From positions 178,032 through 242,031 of the forward strand of contig MEHQ01004074.1 in NCBI GenBank assembly GCA_008828725.1: DNA of 64,000 bases, in the 5' to 3' direction. Of this stretch, positions 11,411 to 24,298 are shown piece by piece; within the stretch, counting starts at the first letter, position 1; every line of letters starts with the position of its first letter. The position numbers and the translations under genes were made by a program. Origin of the DNA: Saccharina japonica. Lineage: Eukaryota; Sar; Phaeophyceae; Laminariales; Laminariaceae. The notes under the pieces were generated by a model that saw only the letters and a list, made by a program, of their open reading frames with translations, made no database searches and was not told where the DNA came from.

Positions 11411-12370
11411 TTACCTGGTTACCAGGTAGCTATTACCGGTACCTTGTATGATACATGGTTCGTGTCAGTCTGGTCGTAAATATAAGGTAGTTTTGAACCT
11501 TTCACGGCCATCCCAATGTCCCTTGTACCTGGTAATTACGATCGAACTCTGGTATTTATTTATTTTGTGCTTTGGCCTCTCGTGCTTCTATTATTGCGTT
11601 CGTTTTTTTTTTTTCTCCTTGGTGGTGTGTGTACACGGGGTTTGTACGGCGGGGGGGGCGGGGGCGGTACCAAAAATCCTGGCTGCTATATAGCGGAGCG
11701 AGCGAGCGAGCGCGACTGGCGTGATATTATTTCCGGGGGAGATTTTTGTTACCGACCTGTGGCGTCTGGGCCATCCTAGGATATATACCCTAGCGGGTTT
11801 CCTACTAGTATGTAGGCATACATGCGACATGGGTACCTGCTGGGACACCAACACATAATATCACGCTGTCTTTTGCTACCTGTGTGTGCTTCTGTGAGTC
11901 CCACCTATCTCACCGGGTGTGCAGCGATGCTGGCCCCGGGCTCCTGCTGAGTTCAGGGGTACAGGTGTGGATGTGTGGGGTGGGTGACCTTTTCTTTCCT
12001 TGCCCGACAGACGGAATTTTTCTTCAATTTTTTTTTTTAATCTTTGGTTTTCCCTCTAGGGGGGGAACAAACAATATAATTTCGTTTTGACCGTATCGTA
12101 GCACATCAGGTATCATAAGAGTACCTGTCCGATATTTCGTACCTCACATCATGGTACTGACTGTAGTTATCCATTCCACGCAGACGGACCGACACAAGCA
12201 GTAGCAGCACAACAATTAAACCGACCCACATCACGAGGAGATTGACTATCGTCACATCAGCACAACAAGTCGACGTCACCAAGCCCATTGAGCTACATAC
12301 AGTAGAATAAATGGTAAGGTTCACCCACACACGACCCTCCGCCTCCAGCCACCCAGCCACAGCATTCGTA

Positions 12371-12395
12371 CACCACCACCACCACCACCACCACC
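12371..12395. repeat. CAC microsatellite
   Basis: (CAC)n of about eight units next to the start of the CATGG array. Also in copy 2 at 20705-20730. Confidence 0.9.
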
Positions 12396-12419
12396 ATATT
12401 TTCCCGTCGCTACTAAATG

Positions 12420-15100
12420 AGTGGTGCCGCCGTGGCTGCTTCAAAGCGCAATGGCGACTCCATGGCGCCTTCATGGAGCCACCATGGCGACTCGCGGCCG
12501 CACCGCGGCGGCTCCATGGTGCCGCCATGGTGCTTTGAACCCGCTATGGCGCCTTCACGGGGCCGCCATGGTGCCGTCATGGCGAACACAACACACCATG
12601 GTGGTACCGTGCAGTCGCCATGGCTGCTCCATGACGCCTTAATTATAGCGCCATGGCGTTTCCGTGGCGCTCTGAACCCGCCATGGAGGCGCCATGGCTG
12701 TCCCGTGGTGTCGCCGCGGCGCTTCCAACCCGCCATGGTGACCCCATGGTGCAGTCATGGCGTCTTAGACCCGCCATGGCACCACCCACCGTGGTGCCGC
12801 CATGGTGCCACCGTGGCTGGTTCAAAACGCCATGTCTACGGCTTCATGGTGCCGCCATGGTGCTTTGAACTCGCCATGGCGCCACCGTGGTGCCACCATG
12901 GCGCACATAACACAACATGGTGGTGCCGTGGAGTCGCCATGGCTGCCCCATGGCGCCTTCATAGTAGTGCCATGGCGTTTTAAAGCGGTATGGCGACTCC
13001 ATGGCGCCTTCATGGAGCCGCCATGGCGACTTGCGGCCGCACCACGGCGGCTCCATGGTGCCGCCATGGTGCTTTGAACTCGCCATCGCGCCACCTTGGT
13101 TCCCCCATGGAGCCGCCATGGCGCACAGAACACACGACGGCGGTACAGTGGAGTCACCATGCCTGCTCCATGACGCCTTAATTATTGCGCCATGGCGTCT
13201 CCGTGGCGCTCTCAACCCGCTATGGAGGCGCCATGACTGCACCGTGGTGTCGCCACGGCGCTTCCAGCCCGTCATGGTGACCCCATGGTGCAGCCATGGT
13301 TCTTAATCCCACCATGGCGCCCCCGTGGTGCCGCCATGGAGCCGCCATGGAGCCGCCGTGGCTGGTTCAAAGCGCCATGGGGAATCCATGGGGGCACGAT
13401 GGGGGCGCCATGTCGGGCTCAAGACGTCATGGCTGCACCATGTGGTCACCATGGTGCTTTGAACCCGCCATGGCGCCACCGTGGTGCCGCCGTGGGGCAC
13501 ACAACACATCATGGCGGTACCGTGGAGTCGCCATGACTGTTCCGTGGCGCATTCATAGTAGCGCCATGGCGTCTCCGTGGCGCTCTGAACCGCCGTGGGA
13601 ACGCCATGGCTGCCCCGTAGTGTCGCCATGGCGCTTACAGCCCGCTATGGTGCCCCCACGCTGCAGCCATGGCGTCTCCGTGGTGCCACCATGGAGCCGC
13701 CGTGTCTGCTTCATAGCGCCATGGTGCCCCCATGGTGCAGCCATGGCGTCTTAAGCCCACCATGGCGCCTCCGTGGTGCCGCCATGGAGCCGCCGTGGCT
13801 GCTGCAAAGCGCCATTGGTGACTCCATGGTGCCTTCATGGAGCCGCCATGGCGACTCGAGGCGGCACCACGGCGGCTTCATGGTTCCTCCATGGTGCTTT
13901 CAACCCGCCATGGCGCTGGTGCCACCATGGAGGCGCTGTGGCGCACAGAATACACCATGGCGGTACCGTGGAGTCGCCATGGATGCTCCGTGGTGCCTTC
14001 ATTATAGCGCCATGGCGTCTCCGTGGCGCTCTGAACCCACCATGGAGGCGCCATGGTGCAGCCATGGCGTCTCAAACCCGCCATGTCGCTTCCGTGGGGC
14101 CGCCATGGAGCCGCCGTGGCTTCTTCAAAGCGACATGGCGACTCCATGGCGCCTGCATGGAGCCGCCATGGCGACTCGTGGCCGCACCGTGGCAGCTCTA
14201 TGGTGCCGACATGGTGCATTCAACCGGCATGGCGCACAGAACACACCATGGCGATACCGTGGAGTCGCCATGGCTGCTCCATGTCGCCTTCATAATAGCG
14301 CCATGGCGTCTCCGTGGCGCTCTGAACCCACCATGGAGGCGCCATGGCTGCACAGTCACCATGGCGGGATGAAAGCGCCATGGCGACACCACGGTGCAGC
14401 CATGGCGCCTCCATGATGGGTTTAGAGCGCCACAGAGACGCCATGGCGCTTTGAAGCAGTCACGGCGGCTCCATGGCGGCACCACAGAGGTGCCACGGTG
14501 GGCTTGAGACGCCATGGCTGTACCATGGCGCCTCCATGGTGGGTTCAGAGCGCCACGGAGACGCCATGGCGCTATAATTAAGGCGCCACGGAGCATCCAT
14601 GGCGACTCCACGGTACCGCCATGGTGTGTTCTGTGCGCCATGGCGTCTGCATGGTGGCACCACGGTAAAGCCACCGTGGTCCCGCCTCGAGTCGCCATGG
14701 CGGCTCCATGAAGGCGCCATGGAGTCGCCAATGGCGCTTTGCAGCAGCCACGGCGGCTCCATGGCGGCACCACGGAGGCGCCATGGTGGGCTTAAGACGC
14801 CATGGCTGCACCATGGGGGCACAATGGCGCTATGAAACAGCCACGGCGGCTCCATGGCAGCACCACGGAGACGCCATGGCTGCACCATGGGGGCACCATA
14901 GCGAGCTGTAAGCGCCATAGCGACACCACGGTGCAGCCATGGCGTTCCCATGGTGGGTTCAGAGCGTCGCGGAGACGCCATGGCGCTATTATGAATGAGC
15001 CATGGAGTAGACGTGGCGACTCCACGGTACCGCCATGGTGTGTTGTGTGCGCCATGGCGGGTTCAAAGCACCATGGTGGCACCATGGATCCGCCGCGAGT
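12420..15100. repeat. 11-bp CATGG-type hierarchical array, copy 1
   Basis: Almost the whole stretch can be cut into 11-bp units of the form CATGGNGNNNY (CATGGCGACTC, CATGGCGCCTT, CATGGTGCCGC), with occasional 8-bp units (GAACCCGC, CAACCCGC, AGACCCGC). These build longer repeats of about 540-575 bp, such as the return of GGCGACTCCATGGCGCCTTC at about 12447 and 12993. Around 14370-14400 the array flips orientation: GGCTTAAGACGCCATGGCTG and similar words on the right half are reverse complements of the left half. Histidine/tryptophan/proline-rich frames on both strands are artefacts of the 33-base (3 x 11) periodicity. Confidence 0.9.
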
Positions 15101-15109
15101 CACCATGGC

Positions 15110-15445
15110 GACTCCATGAAGGCACCATTGAGTCGCCATGGAGTAGCCATGAAAACGCCATGGGGTCGTCATGGATACGCCATGGAGTCGCCATGGTGAC
15201 GCCATATAATCGCCATGGAAACGCCATGGAGTCGCCATACAAACACCATGGAGTCTACATGGAGTAGCCACGAAAACGCCATGGGGTCGCCATTGATACG
15301 TCATGGAGTCGCCATGGAGTAGCCATGGAAACGCCACGGGGTCGACATGGAAACGCCATGGAGTCGCCATCGAAATGCCACGGGGTCGTCATGGAAACGC
15401 CATGGAGTCGCCATGGAAACGCCGTGGAGTCGCCATGGAGATTGC
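15110..15445. repeat. Pure 11-bp tandem array (CGCCATGGARW)
   Basis: About 30 consecutive units such as CGCCATGGAGT, CGCCATGGAAA, AGCCATGAAAA and CGCCATGGGGT, without higher-order structure. It adjoins the larger array and shares its CCATGG core. Repeated at 23445-23780. Confidence 0.9.
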
Positions 15446-15449
15446 TGAA

Positions 15450-15915
15450 AAATAACCATGGAGTCAAGACAAACCTGTGCTGAAATAAGGTAGAAAGTGT
15501 AGATCATCGGCGAAGAAAGTGGACAGATACACAGACAGAATAAGAAGCTCCTCTGCCCACCTTCGTTCCAATTAGCTCGAGACTTGCGGACTGTGACCGA
15601 GCCTTACAGTAGTTCCGAGAATAACTGACTTTTTTAGTGCTTGAGGTGTGGGAGGAAGTGGATGTAGCAGGCGAGTTATAATATTCAGGTACCGGTACAT
15701 CCTTTGCCTTGTTCGCTACTTCAAGCTTTTGTGACCACCTCGTGCATCGGCAACAACTTATGCTGGGAGCAGGTGACAATCACCACGTGTTCTCTTTGCG
15801 GCAGACAACTACTGCACATACATATGATATGTACAACAACTTAACAACTGTACTCTCACGCTGCTGCTATTGTTCATGAACCTGGGTCGACCGTGGTCCA
15901 CGTCGACGCTGGATT
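15450..15915. other. Unique sequence inside duplicated segment
   Basis: No recognisable gene; a minus-strand frame of 91 codons (15504-15779) has no family features. The sequence is conserved in copy 2 (23785-24250), with one visible substitution near 15589. Confidence 0.4.
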
Positions 15916-15924
15916 CGTGTGCCA

Positions 15925-15930
15925 CTACTG

Positions 15931-15963
<33 letters not shown>

Positions 15964-15985
15964 TTTACTACTACTATTACTACGC
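15925..15985. repeat. CTA microsatellite
   Basis: (CTA)n with a TTTACTACTACTATTACTAC tail. Also at 24260-24320. Confidence 0.9.
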
Positions 15986-16444
15986 CGCTGTACGGGGCAT
16001 CACGTTCAAGAAAATGGGGAGGCAAAAAGAGTCGTCGCAGAGGCCGGAATATTTCGTTTTGGTGTCGAAAATGCCGACGATTCATGTGTTCATTCGTTTT
16101 GTTTTTGTAGCCCCACCGGAGATCTGGTGGACCATGATGATAGTGATTTTGTTGCGCGCGATCGGCGGAGAAGCCGAAAGCTTGAGTGAGTTGTTGACTT
16201 TATGTCGACGGCTGCCTGCCGTTTGCTTGTTTCTAATAAATACTGGCAAGAATCAGGAAGATTTATTAAAACTAGCGGTACGGCCACGGCTCTGCCCGTG
16301 GCACTAGCCCCACGTTTCCCATAGTACCTGGTAGTACTCGTATGCTGTGATGTACCACTCTGAACAGAAATGTAAGAACGACCGGGCAGGCCGGTATCGA
16401 CCCGGAGGGTGTCCGTTTTCTCCAAGGACTATCATGGTGCCGCA

Positions 16445-16930
16445 GGCACCGTGTGGGACGGGACGGGAGTCCTTAGCCCGCCGGAGGCGGCAAAAATTTG
16501 GGCTCCCGTTGTCAACGGGACGGGATCCCATCGTCAGTTTTTCTGCTCCCGTTGTGACGGGATGGGACGGGACAATTTTCGTCTAGACGGGACGGGAACG
16601 GGACGGGAAATGTCCCATGCTTTCAAGACGGGACGGGAACGGGACGGGAAATGTCCACATGCTTTCTAGACGGGACGCGAACGGGACGGGAAGATGAGAG
16701 TTTTTAATTGATGGGGACGGGATGGGAATCGAATATGGCTCCGATCTTTCAAACGGGATGGGATGGGATTATCACGTTCTATAGTGGGACGGGAAACAAT
16801 GGGAAACTTGCCATTGTGGATGGGAAATACAACGGGAAAGGCAATGGGAAAATTGCCAGTGTCGATGGGAAAGACAACGGGAAGCCCACTGGGGATGTGT
16901 GGGACGTTCTCAACGGGACATAGATTCTCA
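16445..16930. repeat. GGGACGGGA degenerate minisatellite
   Basis: Dozens of GGGACGGGAACGGGACGGGA-like words, with longer repeats around ATGTCC, ATGCTTT and AGACGGGACG at 16600-16690. Related words at 24752-24835 lie against the right end of the same hAT-like element, so the array was probably part of it. Confidence 0.8.
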
Positions 16931-16969
16931 ACGGGACGTACACCCCACCCCCCCAAGCCTCGTTACGAA

Positions 16970-17185
16970 CTAGTAGTGTCTACCGCCGTGTACACCGACA
17001 CACTTCACGTTCTTCTTGTCCACAGCTGGCTCGAACTCCACGCAATACTTCCAAATCCCTGACGTCTGCTTGTTTCTCCCAACGCCTGCACCCATCTTAT
17101 TCACGGGAGTACCACTGATCGCAAATGACCGACTTGGCTGTGCCGGAGGCTCAGCAGCCGAGCCACCGCGGGCCGATTCCGCCAT
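16970..17185 (-). pseudogene. Possible BED-finger N-terminus of hAT transposase
   Basis: The minus-strand frame from ATG at 17185 reads through a low-complexity start into GVGRNKQTSGIWKYCVEFEP, then VDKKNVKC. The spacing of the aromatic residue (IWKY) and the following KC resembles the first half of a BED zinc finger, as found at the start of hAT transposases. The second cysteine/histidine half is not visible; a GT after AAGTGTGTCG could be a splice donor. Its position between the two hAT-like ends supports the reading. No catalytic domain is present, so the identification is tentative. Confidence 0.35.
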
Positions 17186-19205
17186 GAGGAACGTGTATGT
17201 GTGGTGCGTGTGTGGTGCGTCTCTCTCCAAAAGTGAAAAAAACAAAATGGGAGAGCTGACAGCGTACCACAACAATAAATAATGGGCAGCGGCCAAAAAC
17301 AGGTACACCTGGTCCGTTCGGGCCCAAAAACAGGTACATACTAAAATCAAGTTTAAAACGCACCCCACGAACCTGCCGTTCCTAGCAAATGCAAAGTAGA
17401 GGTTTTTCATGCTCTTCGTGTTCGCCCGGTGGCTACGTACGAGTAGCTGCTATTAATAGTACGAGGAACGAACGCCTTCTGCTGTATTCCCTTCTCAACT
17501 TTTGTGACACCCCTGGTATTCCAAGTCAACCAAAATCCCGAAGGGGAGCCTTCTATCTCGTATTCTTTCGGCGGAGGTGTGCAGGCAGATATGTGTGTGT
17601 GTCGCACGAGTGGCGTGTAGTGCGAGGTGCGAAGAAGGGAAAAGGGGGTCTCCGTGTACGTCGACATTTGTATAGGGGGCATAGGGTGGAACTATGAAGG
17701 GCCTCTGATTGGCTTAAAAACGACAAAAAAAAAAGGTGAAAGTCAAGCAGAGTAGACAAAATCAGGTATACCTGGGTTTTGAAGAGGCAAAAACCGGTAC
17801 AACGAGTTTTGGACCAATGGCAGCGCACGTGGAGTGCGTTTTTGACTTGGTTTTAAGTCCCCCCCCCCTCCCCACACATTTCTCCGTCTCCTCCTTCACC
17901 TCCTCTTCTTCTTCTTCCTCCTCCTTCTCCTCCTCTTCCTCTTCCTCCTCCTTCTCCTTTTCCCCCTCCTCATCATTGTTTCCCTCCTTCTTCTTCTTCT
18001 CCTCATCCTCCTCACCCTCCTCCTCTTCCTCTTCCTCCTCCTCCATCCCCCTCAAAGTCTGCCCGGGTTGGACGATGGTGGTAAAAAGTGCTGTCATAGA
18101 GCTACTACTCGCATTGCTGCTGTTCTGGCGGTGGCTTGTTCCTCACGGAGCGAACACTGCTGTAGTGCATTTGTCGCACTGCTGTGGCTTTACGGGGCTG
18201 CCGTATGTGCTGGCTTGCTGCTGCTGCTGCTGCTTGCTGTAGTGTTTTCTGCCGGTACTGCTGCCGTAGTTTAGTTTGGGGTAGGAAGAAAAAAAGGCCA
18301 ATGAAAATGGGGGTGCGCAAATGCTCTCCCTATTTTTGAACCTTTGCAGCGTGTACTCGCAACAGCGTGAGGATAGTACTAGCTGCTGCTGTAGTGCACT
18401 GCTGCTGCTGCTGCTGCAGTGTACTACCGGTACCGCTGTAGTGTATTTGACTATAGACTGGGGCAGGAAACAAAAAAGGGGCAATACTTGGGGGGGGGGG
18501 GGTGCGTAAAGCNTCTCCGTCTTTTGGACCTCGAAAGGGTGTACTTTGCTCGTAGCGGCATGGGGGTAGTTGTTGCTGCTGCATTGTACTACCGTACTGC
18601 TGCTGTAGTGTACTACCGGTACCGCTGTAGTAGTGTATTGGCAGTAGTTCAGGGCAGGCAAAACAAAACAAAAAACAGACAAAAAAAAAATGGGTGGTGC
18701 GTAAATAAATGCTCTCCATTTTTTTGTTCTCGGCAGTGTCTACTTCGTAGTTTTCCCCGAGAGCTACAATTCCAGGATGTCCCCCGCGGGAAATTAGCTA
18801 TTACTACCCTGTACCCCCCCCCTCCCCCTCTTTTCCTTCCTTTCCCCTTTCCCCTTTTCCTTTTCGCTTTTTTTCTGTGGAGAACTTGTGTACCAGCCCT
18901 TTTTGGAGGCATATATGATATATGTGGTGGTGTGGTGGGGATTGCAGTCAGTCGGCATACGTACGTACGTACGTACGTAAGTATCAGTCTGGTCGTAAAT
19001 GTAAGGTGCAGTTCGACCTTTTTGTGGCCATATAAGTGTCCCCTCGTGTATGTTTTACGATCAGACTACGTAGTAGGTACTTGTTTGTTTGTTGTTGCTG
19101 TGACTCTTTTTGTACAGCCCCCCCCCCCCCTCCTGAAGGAGCTGGCTCGCTGCTAGCTGCTGTTGCCGCTGCTGCTGTTGCCGCTGCTGCTGTTGATGTT
19201 GCCGC

Positions 19206-19245
<40 letters not shown>

Positions 19246-20753
19246 TAATGTATTTGAAGATGGTGCCTTTTTTGCATGCATGCATGGCATGCATGCAGCG
19301 CTTTATGCCGGTGAGCCGGATGACCAAGCTGAGCTCAGGACCAGCATCGCCGAAACTCCTGAGTGAGGTTATCACCCTATGGGAAACCCGGGGATGTACC
19401 CCGAATGTCCCCTGACTCGTACCGCAGTTTGTTTATTTACGGGGGGGGTTGGGGGAGCAGGAGGGAGGAAGGGGCGGGAGGGAGGGAGTTGATACGCCTC
19501 CTAACCACTGCAAAACTGATCCAACTCTAATTCCAAGTATTTTTCCCCCCTAAACGTGGGTAGTGGAGTTGTAGGGGGGCGTTAAGGGTGGAGGGCCGAG
19601 GGGGGGGGAGGGTTGTTTTTCCCCCCTCTTTTTTTGCCTGGTCGGTGATCGGCTTTTTATCGAGATCCCATCCGTAATATGCACGCGCACCCCAGGAGGA
19701 GAGAGAGAAAGGGAGAGAGAGAGAGAGAGAGAGAGAGCTTTGATTACCTGGTTACCAGGTAGCTATTACCGGTACCTTGTATGATACATGGTTCGTGTCA
19801 GTCTGGTCGTAAATATAAGGTAGTTTTGAACCTTTCACGGCCATCCCAATGTCCCTTGTACCTGGTAATTACGATCGAACTCTGGTATTTATTTATTTTG
19901 TGCTTTGGCCTCTCGTGCTTCTATTATTGCGTTCGTATTTTTTTTTTTCTCCTTGGTGGTGTGTGTACACGGGGTTTGTACGGCGGGGGGGGCGGGGGCG
20001 GTACCAAAAATCCTGGCTGCTATATAGCGGAGCGAGCGAGCGAGCGCGACTGGCGTGATATTATTTCCGGGGGAGATTTTTGTTACCGACCTGTGGCGTC
20101 TGGGCCATCCTAGGATATATACCCTAGCGGGTTTCCTACTAGTATGTAGGCATACATGCGACATGGGTACCTGCTGGGACACCAACACATAATATCACGC
20201 TGTCTTTTGCTACCTGTGTGTGCTTCTGTGAGTCCCACCTATCTCACCGGGTGTGCAGCGATGCTGGCCCCGGGCTCCTGCTGAGTTCAGGGGTACAGGT
20301 GTGGATGTGTGGGGTGGGTGACCTTTTCTTTCCTTGCCCGACAGACGGAATTTTTCTTCANTTTTTTTTTTAAATCTTTGGTTTTCCCTCTAGGGGGGGA
20401 ACAAACAATATAATTTCGTTTTGACCGTATCGTAGCACATCAGGTATCATAAGAGTACCTGTCCGATATTTCGTACCTCACATCATGGTACTGACTGTAG
20501 TTATCCATTCCACGCAGACGGACCGACACAAGCAGTAGCAGCACAACAATTAAACCGACCCACATCACGAGGAGATTGACTATCGTCACATCAGCACAAC
20601 AAGTCGACGTCACCAAGCCCATTGAGCTACATACAGTAGAATAAATGGTAAGGTTCACCCACACACGACCCTCCGCCTCCAGCCACCCAGCCACAGCATT
20701 CGTACACCACCACCACCACCACCACCACCATATTTTCCCGTCGCTACTAAATG

Positions 20754-23435
20754 AGTGGTGCCGCCGTGGCTGCTTCAAAGCGCAATGGCGACTCCATGGC
20801 GCCTTCATGGAGCCACCATGGCGACTCGCGGCCGCACCGCGGCGGCTCCATGGTGCCGCCATGGTGCTTTGAACCCGCTATGGCGCCTTCACGGGGCCGC
20901 CATGGTGCCGTCATGGCGAACACAACACACCATGGTGGTACCGTGCAGTCGCCATGGCTGCTCCATGACGCCTTAATTATAGCGCCATGGTGTTTCCGTG
21001 GCGCTCTGAACCCGCCATGGAGGCGCCATGGCTGTCCCGTGGTGTCGCCGCGGCGCTTCCAACCCGCCATGGTGACCCCATGGTGCAGTCATGGCGTCTT
21101 AGACCCGCCATGGCACCACCCACCGTGGTGCCGCCATGGTGCCACCGTGGCTGGTTCAAAACGCCATGTCTACGGCTTCATGGTGCCGCCATGGTGCTTT
21201 GAACTCGCCATGGCGCCACCGTGGTGCCACCATGGCGCACATAACACAACATGGTGGTGCCGTGGAGTCGCCATGGCTGCCCCATGGCGCCTTCATAGTA
21301 GTGCCATGGCGTTTTAAAGCGGTATGGCGACTCCATGGCGCCTTCATGGAGCCGCCATGGCGACTTGCGGCCGCACCACGGCGGCTCCATGGTGCCGCCA
21401 TGGTGCTTTGAACTCGCCATCGCGCCACCTTGGTTCCCCCATGGAGCCGCCATGGCGCACAGAACACACGATGGCGGTACAGTGGAGTCACCATGCCTGC
21501 TCCATGACGCCTTAATTATTGCGCCATGGCGTCTCCGTGGCGCTCTCAACCCGCTATGGAGGCGCCATGACTGCACCGTGGTGTCGCCACGGCGCTTCCA
21601 GCCCGTCATGGTGACCCCATGGTGCAGCCATGGTTCTTAATCCCACCATGGCGCCCCCGTGGTGCCGCCATGGAGCCGCCATGGAGCCGCCGTGGCTGGT
21701 TCAAAGCGCCATGGGGAATCCATGGGGGCACGATGGGGGCGCCATGTCGGGCTCAAGACGTCATGGCTGCACCATGTGGTCACCATGGTGCTTTGAACCC
21801 GCCATGGCGCCACGTGCTGGCACACAACACATCATGGCGGTACCGTGGAGTCGCCATGACTGTTACTCTGGCGCATTCATATAGCGCCATGGCGTCTCCG
21901 TGACGCTCTGAACCGCCGTGGGAACGCCATGGCTGCCACCGTGGTGTCGCTATGGCGCTTACAGCCCGCTATGGTGCCCCCAGCGTGCAGCCATGGCGTC
22001 TCCGTGGTGCTCCATGGAGCCGCCGTGTGCTGCTTCATAGCGCCATGTGCCCCCATGGTGCAGCCATGGCGTCTTAAGCCCACCATGGCGCCTCCGTGGT
22101 GCCGCCATGGAGCCGCCGTGGCTGCTGCAAAGCGCCATTGGGACTCCATGGTCGCCTTCATGGAGCCGCCATGGCGACTCGAGGCGGCGACCCGGCGCTC
22201 AGGCCTCTGTCACCGCTGGCTGGCCACCATGGCAGCGCGTGGCGCACAGAACACACCATGGCGGTACCGTGGAGTCGCCATGGATGCTCCGTGGTCGCCT
22301 TCATTATAGCGCCATGGCGTCTCCGTGGCGCTCTGAACCCACCATGGAGGCGCCATGGTGACAGCCATGGCGTCTCAAAGCCCCCGTCGCTACCTGGGTG
22401 CCGCCATGGAGCCGCCGTGGACTTCTTCAAAGCGCATGGCGACTCCATGGGCGCCTACCCATCGGAGCGCGCCATGGCTGCACTCGTGGCTGCGCACATG
22501 GCGCTCTCATTGCCGCCATGGTGCATGTGCAGCATGGCGCCAACCCATGGCGATCCGGGTTCAGGCGCCATCGGAGACTGCCATGTGCCTTCATTATGAA
22601 GCGCGCATGGACAGCTCCGATGGCGCTCTACACTACCATGGAGTGCTGTCCATGCCGTTGAAGTGCACCATGTCGGGACAAAGCTGCCACGGGACGGCCA
22701 CGAGTGCGCCATGGCGGCTCCATGAGGGTTGCGCCACTGGATCGCCATGTCGCTTTGAAGCAAGTCCACGGCGGCTCCATGGCGGCACCCAGGAAGGCCG
22801 ACGGGGGTTTGAGACGCCATGGCTGACCATGGCGCCTCCATGGTGGGTTCAGAGCGCCACGGAGACGCCATGGCGCTATAATAAGGCCCACGGAGCATCC
22901 ATGGCGACTCCACGGTACCGCCATGGTGTTTCTGTGCGCCATGAGCGCTCATGGTGGCACCAGCGCATGCGTTGAAAGCCACCATGGGACCATGAAGCCC
23001 CGCTGCCGCTCGAGTCGCCATGGCGGCTCCATGAAGGCACCATGGAGTCACCAATGGCGCTTTGCAGCAGCCACGGCGGCTCCATGGCGGCACCACGGAG
23101 GCGCCATGGTGGGCTTAAGACGCCATGGCTGCACCATGGGGGCACACATGGCGCTATGAAACAGACACGGCGGCTCCATGGATGGCACCACGGAGACGCC
23201 ATGGCTGCACATGGGGGCACCATAGCGAGGCTGTAAGCGCCATGGCGACACACGGTGGCAGCCATGGCGTTCCCACGGGCGGTTCAGAGCGTCGCCGGAG
23301 ACGCCATGGCGCTATATGAATGCGCCATGGAGAACAGTATGGCGACTCCACGGTACCGCCATGATGTGTTGTGTGCCGCGGCACCGTGGCGCAGGCTTCA
23401 AAGCACCATGGTGGCACCATGGATCCGCCGCGAGT
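20754..23435. repeat. 11-bp CATGG-type array, copy 2 (centre scrambled)
   Basis: Same array and inverted layout as 12420-15100. From about 21806 to 23400 the 11-bp register is lost many times through 1-11-base indels and substitutions (for example GCCACGTGCTGGCACACAAC in place of a longer stretch in copy 1). Total length is nearly unchanged. Confidence 0.85.
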
Positions 23436-23444
23436 CACCATGGC

Positions 23445-23780
23445 GACTCCATGAAGGCACCATTGAGTCGCCATGGAGTAGCCATGAAAACGCCATGGGG
23501 TCGTCATGGATACGCCATGGAGTCGCCATGGTGACGCCATATAATCGCCATGGAAACGCCATGGAGTCGCCATACAAACACCATGGAGTCTACATGGAGT
23601 AGCCACGAAAACGCCATGGGGTCGCCATTGATACGTCATGGAGTCGCCATGGAGTAGCCATGGAAACGCCACGGGGTCGACATGGAAACGCCATGGAGTC
23701 GCCATGGAAATGCCACGGGGTCGTCATGGAAACGCCATGGAGTCGCCATGGAAACGCCGTGGAGTCGCCATGGAGATTGC
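23445..23780. repeat. Pure 11-bp tandem array, copy 2
   Basis: Counterpart of 15110-15445, almost identical. Confidence 0.9.
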
Positions 23781-24265
23781 TGAAAAATAACCATGGAGTC
23801 AAGACAAACCTGTGCTGAAATAAGGTAGAAAGTGTAGATCATCGGCGAAGAAAGTGGACAGATACACAGACAGAATAAGAAGCTCCTCTGCCCACCTTCG
23901 TTCCAATTAGCTCGAGACTTGCGGGCTGTGACCGAGCCTTACAGTAGTTCCGAGAATAACTGACTTTTTTAGTGCTTGAGGTGTGGGAGGAAGTGGATGT
24001 AGCAGGCGAGTTATAATATTCAGGTACCGGTACATCCTTTGCCTTGTTCGCTACTTCAAGCTTTTGTGACCACCTCGTGCATCGGCAACAACTTATGCTG
24101 GGAGCAGGTGACAATCACCACGTGTTCTCTTTGCGGCAGACAACTACTGCACATACATATGATATGTACAACAACTTAACAACTGTACTCTCACGCTGCT
24201 GCTATTGTTCATGAACCTGGGTCGACCGTGGTCCACGTCGACGCTGGATTCGTGTGCCACTACTG

Positions 24266-24298
<33 letters not shown>

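Larger units (their letters stand above)
9536..16415. repeat. 6.9-kb segmental duplication, copy 1
   Basis: Matches 17869-24750 at an offset of 8333-8335 bases. It starts inside a poly-C tract and ends at GGTATCGACCCGGAGGGTGT plus CCG. Substitutions outside the central array are few (for example near 11610, 12652, 13131 and 15589). I see no protein-coding gene in it. Its contents are listed separately: pyrimidine tract, CTG-rich units, GA repeat, 11-bp array and CTA repeat. Confidence 0.95.
16415..17868. mobile_element. hAT-like element, left end and interior
   Basis: The target word GTTTTCTC (16415-16422) is followed by CAAGGACTATCATGG (16423). The matching right end, CCATGATAGTCCTTG, lies at 24835-24849 and is followed by the same GTTTTCTC (24850-24857). 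The 8-bp duplication and CAAGG-type terminus fit hAT transposons. The interior has a degenerate GGGACGGGA minisatellite (16445-16930), a minus-strand BED-finger-like reading frame (16970-17185) and unremarkable sequence to 17860, where copy 2 of the large duplication begins. Confidence 0.65.

Noticed and set aside
12413..15370. Dozens of histidine/tryptophan/proline-rich frames of 60-273 codons
   Set aside because: Open on both strands and in several frames because the 11-bp unit rarely forms stops; codon-level conservation is absent and copy 2 breaks them freely.
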